Assembly (NCBI GenBank): GCA_027627225.1 | Contig: CM051030.1 | Span: 3,587,501 to 3,651,500, forward strand | Direction: 5' to 3' | From: Congeria kusceri | Lineage: Eukaryota; Mollusca; Bivalvia; Myida; Dreissenidae | DNA length: 64,000 bases | Part shown: piece after piece, positions 56,273 through 64,000 of the stretch | How the letters are laid out: each line of letters begins with the position of its first letter | Position numbering within the stretch: the first letter of the stretch is position 1 | Program-made: the position numbers and the translations under genes | Notes under the pieces: generated by a model | Database searches by the model: none | Told to the model about the DNA's origin: nothing | What the model saw: the letters and a program-made list of their open reading frames with translations, nothing else

Positions 56273-58445
56273 GAGGGATGGAGGGATGAACATTACAAAC
56301 AAAAGTGGTATATTCCTAATTGTCTACTATTCATGACAGTATATTTAAACAAAAAAACTCATTTTGTGCTTAAAATGTATTACATGTTGAACTTGTTTTT
56401 TTATTTTTTTTATTTAATTTTTTTTTTGCAAATTGTAAATTATTGATAAAACCCTCAACCCATTTTCCTTAATTACCATAAAACTTTTGGAAAAAAGGTA
56501 TTAATAAAACTTGTATAAAACCCTTATACCCATTTTCTTTAACTATCATAAAACTTTTGGGCAATAAAAAAAAAAAAAAAAATATCAATAATATTTTTAT
56601 ACATAATAAAAACAAAACAATTTTAGTCTAAATTGGTGCAAGCCACCAATTAATTATTCGACAGTATCGATCCCACATCCAAATGTAAATAAAGATAAAA
56701 ACTATATAATTGGTTAAATGCTAAAAATGACTATAGTTTTTTTTGACTTCTATTTTTAGCATGCCCATATAGCCTTTATCTAACTATACCTAATGCAGAT
56801 TAAAGTCCTTATCTACTTCCAAAACGGTGTTTAGAAATTAATCAACTGAATAAATAGAACAAATTATACATTTGTACACAGGTGAATGACTATAGTTTTT
56901 TTTGACTTCTATTTTTAGCATGCCCATATAGCCTTTATCTAATTATACCTAATGCAGATTAAAGTCCTTATCTACTTCCAAAACGGTGTTTAGAAATTAA
57001 TCAACTGAATAAATAGAACAAATTATACGTTTGTACACAGGTGATACAATGGCTAGAAAAGATGGTTATATGTATTTCATTATTATTATAAGGCATACTG
57101 AAGTGTTTATCTTATAATGCAAAACTATCATTTTAATAATCTATTACAGGATGTAAGTCACCTACTGTTTATTGGAAATATATCACAAAATCAACACAGC
57201 CGTACAGTAAATTTACTTTTTTCATCTTAACTTAATGTGTAAAATAAGACACATTATGATTGTAGTATAAATTATTTTGCTGCTGTTCTACTATTATAGA
57301 AAATTAAACATCCGTACTATTTTTATTTGAACAAAATTTAACTACTCATACTACTTGTGTATGTTTATCTATATATGCTTTACAAGGTTTAAGCTGCATG
57401 CATGTGTATATGTTTTATTGAAACTGCTTTATTTTTACACTTCCTTTGTTAGGGGTAATAAAATAACTACACTACTAAATGATCTGCTTGTATACATATT
57501 TGTTAAGCTTAGATATGAATGTAATTGGTATTTGCAACACATGGAAGTTGATGTAAATGTTTTTACTATATCAAGATAATGTTGTTTCTTTATTTATAAT
57601 TGTTAGTACATATGTATTTGTAATAAACGTGCGTAAAGGTTGCAGATTTAAGAAAATAAATATGTTTTGATAAGTTTAAGCTTTCCTTGCAAAATTATTG
57701 CGTATTGTGTTAATATTAAATTGATAAATATTTGAAAAGCATGCAGAAGAAACTGACTGTCACAATCTGTTTTCTTCAAGTATTTGTGTTGTTAGGCTAC
57801 TTATTTTGTAAATCATGGAGATTAAAAAATTAAATAACCTACCTTTTGCTCATTTGCGGCTCATTATTACAATAATTTTGTGAAACCTATTACACGTATA
57901 TTTGAGGACACATTCTTTTACAATATAAATCTAGATATTTATATATGAACAGAAATAGCTTGCAAATATTCAATACTAATTTACTTATGATCTAAGTTCA
58001 TACGATACATTTGTAAGCAGTTTTTATATCTAAGAATAAGTGTTTTTGTCTCATCTCAGTATTTTATGTTATGTTCACCATCAGATGTGATTAGGTGATA
58101 CACCACTAATGCAATAGTATGTAAGCTACCATATCTGTTGTGAAATCATGTATGTTGATGTATGTCAAACTCATTGTTTGATTGTAACCATATCTGTTGT
58201 AAAATCATGTATTTTGATGTATATAAAACTCATTGTTTGATTGAATCCACAATCATTCCACATACCTTGAACCTCCTTTTGTACATTGTGTTCTTGTTAC
58301 ATTGTATGTTTGTGTTTAATTTGCTGAATTACTTGCATCATAACATGCAGAATTTAAAAGATAGAAATGTTGTATATTTCCTACCAAAATATCTGTTTAA
58401 CAATATATATGTAATGGCACATTTTTTCATCATACCGTTATTTAA
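56273..58445 (+). other. Unusually long LINE inter-ORF region (2.2 kb)
   Basis: AT-rich with no sizeable reading frame. It is built partly from local tandem duplications: 159 bp twice at 56731-56889 and 56890-57045 (nearly identical); CCATTTTCYTTAAYTAYCAT AAAACTTTTGG words at 56460 and 56535; a ~60-bp unit twice at 58128-58246 (CCATATCTGTTGTRAAATCA). Inter-ORF gaps in L1-type elements are usually far shorter. How ORF2 is translated from so far downstream is unclear. Confidence 0.8.
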
Positions 58446-61400
58446 ATGGATAATCTAAAATTAATGTCATACAACTGTAGGGGTCTCAATAACAGTAAAA
58501 AACGAAGAGATGTCTTTGATTTTTTAAAATCAAAACAAGGACATATTTATTGTCTCCAAGACTGTCATTTTACTCCTGATATGAAAAATAAAATATACTC
58601 AGAATGGGACGGGGAATGTTATTTTAGTTTTGGGCTTTCAAATTCAAGAGGTGTTTGCATTTTGTTTAGAAAAAACTTACCAATCACATTAAATAAAATT
58701 GAAAATGACTCTCGTGGTAACTACTTATTATTGGATTTGACATATATGACAAACAGGTTTACCTTATGCACATTATACGGGCCTAATAAAGATACACCCA
58801 TCTTTTTTACAGACCTCTTAAAAAAAATAATAGATTTTCAAAATGACGAATATATTATATGTGGAGACTTTAATTGTGTATTAGACGTTAACTTGGACTA
58901 TCTAAATTATACATCCATTAATAATAATAAAAATGCAAGAAAAACACTGCAATCTATTATTAGAGATAATAATATCATTGATACTTTCAGATATCTAAAC
59001 GACACTACCCAACAATATACATGGAGACGGTTAACACCATTACAGCAGGCTAGACTTGATTTTTTCCTTACTTCTAATAGTTTGTCTTCTAAAATTAGAA
59101 AATCTTCTATTGATTCATGTTATAAATCAGACCATTCAATTATTGACTTAGAACTAAGTTTTGAGGATATAGCACATGGTAAAGGACTCTGGAAATTCAA
59201 CAATTCACTGTTAAAGGATATTGACTATTTAAACTGCATTAATACTTTGATAGAAAATGTTAAACAACAATATTGTATTCCCATCTACAACATAGAAAAC
59301 ATAGAAAACATTGACAACAACAACTTACAGTTTGTTATCAATGACCAGTTATTCCTGGAAACATTACTCATGGAAATTAGAGGAAAAACTATTTCATTCT
59401 CATCATATAAAGCTAAACTGAACAAAAACCATGAATCTAATTTAATTAAAAAAATTGATATACTTCAAAAATCATTAACTGTTACTAATTCAGAACAACT
59501 TCTTGACCTTCAAAATGAATTAGAAAATGTAAGGGAAAATAAACTTAAAGGGTCTCTTATTCGAGCTAGAGCTAAATGGATAGAAGATGGGGAAAAACCT
59601 TCTAAATATTTTTGCTCGCTTGAATCAAATCATTATACAAACAAGTCGATACCTTTTATTGAATTGGAAAATGGTGTAAAGTTGCAGGAGCAAAATGATA
59701 TTCTAAATGAAGCTGTTTCATTCTATAAAACATTATACAAAAGAAATGACAACGAAATTGAATATGATATAAAATCAGATTTAGCTAATGTTAATATACC
59801 AAAATTAAATAAAGTTCAATCTGATTCATTAGAAGGACTGCTTAGTATCGAAGAAGTAACAATAACGCTTAAAAATATGAAACATGACAAAAGTCCTGGC
59901 TCTGATGGATTTACTGCTGAATTTTTTAAGGTATTTTGGAAGAAGTTAGGTCATTTCGTAGTAAGAAGTGTAAATTATGCATTTGTTACAAACTCCTTGT
60001 CTATAACACAAAAACATGGAATTATAACCTGCATTCCAAAAGACAACAAGCCGAGGTGTTATCTGAAAAATCTACGACCATTAACATTATTAAATGTTGT
60101 TTACAAATTAGCATCAGGTTCTATTGCAAATAGATTAAAAAAAGTACTCGATATTGTAATCTCTAAAGATCAAACTGGTTTCATTAAAGGCCGATTTATC
60201 GGTGAAAACACTAGACTACTTTACGATATTTTGAAATATGCTGAAGATAATAATTTACCTGGATTACTAATGACAATTGATTTCGAAAAAGCATTCGATA
60301 CTTTGTCTTTTCAGTTTATAGAAACAACTATTAGTTTTTTTAATTTCGGACCAATGCTTCAAAAATGGATATCTATGTTCTTGCATAATACTATGGCCTC
60401 CATACAAATAAACGGATTCTTGTCAAACACTTTCTGTATAGAGAGGGGTTGTCGACAAGGAGACCCAATCAGCGCTTACATTTTTATTATATGTGCAGAA
60501 GTTCTTGCTATTAAAATAAGGGAAAGCAAAGAAATAAAAGGTATAACAATTAAAGACATAGAATATAAAATATCTCAATTTGCTGATGACACATCTTTAT
60601 TTCTTGACCGATCTGAACCATCCCTTAATTATACGTTAGACATGCTTCATGAATTCTCAAGATACTCTGGACTAAACATAAACTATGAAAAAACTAACTT
60701 AATTTGGATCGGCTCTATGAAGTATAGTACTAGATCAATAAAAACTAAATACAAACTGAGATGGGGAGCAACTACTTTTAAAGTTCTTGGGATAGAGTTT
60801 GATATTAACTTAGAAAACATGGTAATGAAAAATTTTGAAAACAAAATCGAAAGTATTAAGAGTTCAATAAGTCATTGGAATCGTAGAAATATTACACCGC
60901 TGGGAAAGATAACTATTGTCAAATCACTGCTTTTACCTTTACTTAATCATTTATTTGTAACACTACCAACACCAGGAATAGACACCATGAAACAAATTAA
61001 TCAACAATTTTATGACTTCATTTGGGCAGGACCAAGCAAAATAAAAGCTACTGTAATTGTTAAGGAATATAACGAAGGTGGGTTAAATATGATAGATATA
61101 TGTTCGTTTGAAAAATACATGAAAATAATTTGGTTGAAGAGATTAGTGTCAGGCGATGGAAATTGTTATTCATTTGTTAAATCGTTTATAGATTTTAAAA
61201 CACTTTTTAACACTGGTAAAATGTATGCCGAGAAAATATGCCTACAATTGAAAAATAAATTTTGGCTCGATGTCCTGAAAAACTATATATTGTATATTGA
61301 AAAGCTGCCAATAATAAATAGTGATGATATTCTGGATATGCCTCTATTTTATAATCATAATTTTAAAATAAACAATATTCACATTTATATTAAAAGTCTC

Positions 61401-62249
61401 TATGAAAGAGGTATTCGTTTTGTTAGAGATATTATGATAGAAAGAGATTGTTTTATTCCTAAAGAAGTTTTGGATTTACATGTCGGAACAAATGTAAATT
61501 TCCTATTGTACCATGGATTAATTAACATAATAAGCAAATATATTGAAAATTGTGAAGATTTGCCAAATTTTTACAATAAAACTCAGGGACCTATATTACC
61601 AACTTACATAAAGAAAATAGTAACTAGCCCTAAAGAAGAAAAACATATTTATAAAATATTAATCCAAAACAGTGACATTCCAACTAGTGAAACAAAATGG
61701 AATTCAGAATTTTTTAATATTGACTGGAAAAACGTACATACACTTGTATTCAATTTAACTAAGGATACATATATCAGATGGTTCCAATGTAGAATAGTAC
61801 ACAGAATATTGGGAACAAAATCACTTATGTTCAAGATGAAAATTGCTGCTGACAATCTATGTACATTCTGTAACAATGAAGTAGAAAACATTACGCACTT
61901 GTTCTGGTACTGTCCATATACCCAAGAAATTGTTAATTTTGCTGTCGAGATTATTCATAGAAGTCGACCAAGCTTACATGTTCAGTTGACATGTCAGGAA
62001 TTAATACTTGGAATTACAAATTCAAAAATGAATGATTTAAACATTGTATGCCTTGAAATTAAACGGTATATCTTTCATTGCCAGAGGAAAAACAGAAGTC
62101 CATCTAAATATGGACTTGTAAATAGTATGAAGCAAACGTTTGAAATATATAAAACTACAATAAAAACAGATGAAGAACTGAGAAACTGGTCCCTTGTCAA
62201 AACATTTACAGACATCTCTTATAACGACATAATACTTTATAACACATAA
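58446..62249 (+). CDS. LINE ORF2: APE endonuclease, reverse transcriptase, zinc-finger tail, 1267 aa
   Basis: The enzyme nicks target DNA and copies the element RNA there. Endonuclease: SYNCRGLNN (about 8-16), LQDCHF (38-43, Asp where many have Glu), GDFNCVLD (140-147), RLDFFL, SDHS (228-231). A linker RARAKWIEDGEKPSKYF (about 373-389) is typical of L1/Tx1-type ORF2. RT: KSPGSDGFTAEFF, LRPLTLLNVVYKL, QTGFIKGRFI, IDFEKAFDT (611-619), RGCRQGDPIS (667-676) and the catalytic FADDTSLF (712-719). Near residues 1136-1156 a C-x2-C-x8-H-x4-C finger (LCTFCNNEVENITHLFWYC). It is complete without stop or frameshift, and the length is normal for the clade. Confidence 0.95.
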   Translation: MDNLKLMSYNCRGLNNSKKRRDVFDFLKSKQGHIYCLQDCHFTPDMKNKIYSEWDGECYFSFGLSNSRGVCILFRKNLPITLNKIENDSRGNYLLLDLTYMTNRFTLCTLYGPNKDTPIFFTDLLKKIIDFQNDEYIICGDFNCVLDVNLDYLNYTSINNNKNARKTLQSIIRDNNIIDTFRYLNDTTQQYTWRRLTPLQQARLDFFLTSNSLSSKIRKSSIDSCYKSDHSIIDLELSFEDIAHGKGLWKFNNSLLKDIDYLNCINTLIENVKQQYCIPIYNIENIENIDNNNLQFVINDQLFLETLLMEIRGKTISFSSYKAKLNKNHESNLIKKIDILQKSLTVTNSEQLLDLQNELENVRENKLKGSLIRARAKWIEDGEKPSKYFCSLESNHYTNKSIPFIELENGVKLQEQNDILNEAVSFYKTLYKRNDNEIEYDIKSDLANVNIPKLNKVQSDSLEGLLSIEEVTITLKNMKHDKSPGSDGFTAEFFKVFWKKLGHFVVRSVNYAFVTNSLSITQKHGIITCIPKDNKPRCYLKNLRPLTLLNVVYKLASGSIANRLKKVLDIVISKDQTGFIKGRFIGENTRLLYDILKYAEDNNLPGLLMTIDFEKAFDTLSFQFIETTISFFNFGPMLQKWISMFLHNTMASIQINGFLSNTFCIERGCRQGDPISAYIFIICAEVLAIKIRESKEIKGITIKDIEYKISQFADDTSLFLDRSEPSLNYTLDMLHEFSRYSGLNINYEKTNLIWIGSMKYSTRSIKTKYKLRWGATTFKVLGIEFDINLENMVMKNFENKIESIKSSISHWNRRNITPLGKITIVKSLLLPLLNHLFVTLPTPGIDTMKQINQQFYDFIWAGPSKIKATVIVKEYNEGGLNMIDICSFEKYMKIIWLKRLVSGDGNCYSFVKSFIDFKTLFNTGKMYAEKICLQLKNKFWLDVLKNYILYIEKLPIINSDDILDMPLFYNHNFKINNIHIYIKSLYERGIRFVRDIMIERDCFIPKEVLDLHVGTNVNFLLYHGLINIISKYIENCEDLPNFYNKTQGPILPTYIKKIVTSPKEEKHIYKILIQNSDIPTSETKWNSEFFNIDWKNVHTLVFNLTKDTYIRWFQCRIVHRILGTKSLMFKMKIAADNLCTFCNNEVENITHLFWYCPYTQEIVNFAVEIIHRSRPSLHVQLTCQELILGITNSKMNDLNIVCLEIKRYIFHCQRKNRSPSKYGLVNSMKQTFEIYKTTIKTDEELRNWSLVKTFTDISYNDIILYNT

Positions 62250-62638
62250 TAAATATTGTTTACCACACCAGTATTTTGTAAAATCTGCATTATCAGTGTA
62301 TTATACCCAATGCAACTCAGCACTTAGGTTATTTTTCTTACGTGCAATATTGTATAGATAGAAGACATACATGATTACATATAAAACTGTATATAGTATG
62401 CATGTACAAGTTAGTATTTTTGCAAAATGTTTTGAAATACAAAACTGCAAGTATTGTATATATTGTATATGAATGTATGTTTTGTATGTAGTATGTTTAC
62501 AATTGTATTTATATACAACCATACGGTACATGTACATACATGAACTACTCTGTCAATAACATGCATGTATGTAATATTATATGGTGAAAATAAAATTTTG
62601 CACGAAAAGAAAAAAAAAAAAAAAAAAAAAAAAAAAAA

Positions 62639-63512
62639 CAAGCTGTAAGATTGTGGTGTCCGGTCAGCTCACGTAGAGGCATCCTCAGAGTGATGGGCTG
62701 GTCCTGGCCCTCTGGAATAAAAACAAGCTGTAAGATAACTGACAGGGGTCAGCTCACGTAGAGGCATCCTCAGAGTGATGGGCTGGTCCTGGCCCTCTGG
62801 AATACAAACAAGCTGTAAGATACCTGACAGGGGTCAGCTCACGTAGAGGCATCCTCAGAGTGATGGGCTGGTCCTGGCCCTCTGGAATAAAAACAAGCTG
62901 TAAGATAACTGACAGGGGTCAGCTCACGTAGAGGCATCCTCAGAGTGATGGGCTGGTCATGGCCCTCTGGAATAAAAACAAGCTGTAAGATACCTGACAG
63001 GGGTCAGCTCACGTAGAGGCATCCTCAGAGTGATGGGCTGGTCCTGGCCCTCTGGAATAAAAACAAGCTGTAAGATAACTGACAGGGGTCAGCTCACGTA
63101 GAGGCATCCTCAGAGTGATGGGCTGGTCCTGGCCCTCTGGAATAAAAACAAGCTGTAAGATAACTGACAGGGGTCTGCTCACGTAGAGGCATCCTCAGAG
63201 TGATGGGCTGGTCCTGGCCCTCTGGAATAAAAACAAGCTGTAAAGATAACTGACAGGGGTCAGCTCACGTAGAGGCATCCTCAGAGTGATGGGCTGGTCC
63301 TGGCCCTCTGGAATAAAAACAAGCTGTAAGATAACTGACAGGGGTCAGCTCACGTAGAGGCATCCTCAGAGTGATGGGCTGGTCCTGGCCCTCTGGAATA
63401 AAAACAAGCTGTAAGATAACTGACAGGGGTCAGCTCACGTAGAGGCATCCTCAGAGTGGTGGGCTGGTCCTGGCCCTCTGGAATAAAAACGAGCTGTAAG
63501 ATAACTGACAGG
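62639..63512 (-). repeat. 85-bp exon-derived tandem array, right part
   Basis: Ten more units, the key word starting at 62676, 62761, 62846, 62931, 63016, 63101, 63186, 63272, 63357 and 63442. In gene sense each unit reads TTTTTATTCCAG|AGGGCC... and carries CTCTAC|GTGAGC 39 nt later. Units are nearly identical. Confidence 0.95.
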
Positions 63513-63589
63513 GGTTGTATGTAAGAATGAATCAAGTTCAAAACTGTACAAGTTCTAACTTTATTTATCGGCGGAATACTTTGTTTTTG

Positions 63590-63888
63590 GTGTGGATTTT
63601 TTGCCGTTTTAACAGTATTTCAGTCGTATCACGGCGGTCAGTAAAGCTGCTCACACTTTTCCTGGCCAACCTTAGCCGATCTAAGCGGGTTACCAGAACT
63701 AAGTGCACATACTTATGCCAGTCACTGACAACTGCCCTATTTGAATAAGAGGTCGGGGGGGGGGGGGGAATGGCCATAGAAATAATTCCATGACCAATCC
63801 ACACACAAGTTATGTGGCCAGACTGGGGAGTGAACTCACAAACCCCAGATTGACAGTCCAGCGCTCTACCAACTGAGCTAGCCAGGGT
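63590..63888 (-). mobile_element. tRNA-Asp-headed SINE, copy 2
   Basis: Minus-strand head CCCTGGCTAGCTCAGTTGGT with anticodon loop CTGTCAA, then the same body as copy 1: GGGCAGTTGTCAGTGACTGG, CGCTTAGATCGGCTAAG, ACTGACCGCCGTGATACGAC and TGAAATACTGTTAAAACGGC. A G/C run near 63757 interrupts it. It lies in the WDR37 intron in gene sense. Confidence 0.85.
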
Positions 63889-64000
63889 ATACAGTTTAAC
63901 AAGAAAAACATTAGCCATGAATAGCTATTGACCGAAAAGGCAAAATCTAAAACTGTCTTATTTGTCTGTTTTTGACAATAGCCAATTTCCACTTGTCCGT

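Larger units (their letters stand above)
54888..62638 (+). mobile_element. Apparently full-length L1/Tx1-like LINE
   Basis: It consists of a 5' leader (54888-55312), ORF1, a long inter-ORF region, ORF2, a 3' UTR with AATAAAATTTTGCACG and a poly(A) run at about 62610-62638. Both ORFs are open, so this copy may be young or active. It sits antisense to WDR37 within the 85-bp array. The 5' junction is placed where array homology stops (ctctgga); the 3' junction resumes at caagctg. A clear short target duplication is not visible because the flanks are repeats. Confidence 0.9.

Noticed and set aside
63350..63541. Small minus-strand frame containing [19 protein letters not shown]
   Set aside because: Not a separate gene; it is the last array unit copying the start of the WDR37 exon, read through intron sequence.

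Overview
This is a eukaryotic, intron-bearing, repeat-saturated window that reads as mollusc, probably bivalve. The reasons are tRNA-Asp-headed SINEs, a fold-back MITE built around a perfect 39-bp palindrome, glycine-rich protein genes, and split genes with GT/AG introns. The species is my inference; nothing in the sequence names it. About nine tenths of the window is mobile DNA, minisatellites or unassigned AT-rich sequence.

Real genes: (1) 4090-7084, minus strand, a complete three-exon gene for a small CYYR1/Shisa-like membrane protein; a broken copy of its middle exon lies at 9220-9510. (2) 48735-54712, minus strand, the last five coding exons (229 residues) of WDR37, a WD40 protein. (3) A dispersed family of glycine-rich loci whose intact members begin MGN or MGQ: intact at 23522 (+), 35872 (-) and 43877 (+), decayed at 39510 (-) and 40268 (-).

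Retroelements: the left edge (1-2960, minus) is the 5' half of an APE-type LINE whose ORF1 and ORF2 share one frame, separated by a single TAG. A Gypsy-type LTR element (10577-13083) with 179-bp LTRs and a TTATA target duplication is internally deleted and broken by stops. A long, apparently intact L1/Tx1-like LINE (54888-62638, plus) has a 319-aa ORF1, a 1267-aa ORF2 and a poly(A) tail, and lies antisense in the WDR37 intron.

Tandem DNA dominates the rest: 49-bp and 46-bp arrays within and beside inverted repeats (9578-13934), a 60-bp array split by a TIR element (14940-16975), an 8-kb array of about 990-bp units at 26522-34531 that alternates a 460-bp MITE with a 530-bp spacer, and an 85-bp array (54675-54887 and 62639-63512) made from the 5' end of a WDR37 exon with its splice acceptor. 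Three of these arrays are each interrupted by one transposon. Kilobase-long trinucleotide tracts abut a set of small TIR elements.

The most unusual locus is the WDR37 array: each 85-bp unit carries a 3' splice site and a potential GTGAGC donor 39 nt downstream, a phase-symmetric 13-codon cassette repeated about 13 times. Other strong candidates are the stop-linked LINE ORFs, the MITE/spacer array bracketed by two halves of a sequence that is contiguous at 18.9 kb, and the satellite-filled inverted-repeat element. All coordinates and translations were worked out by eye; no searches were run.
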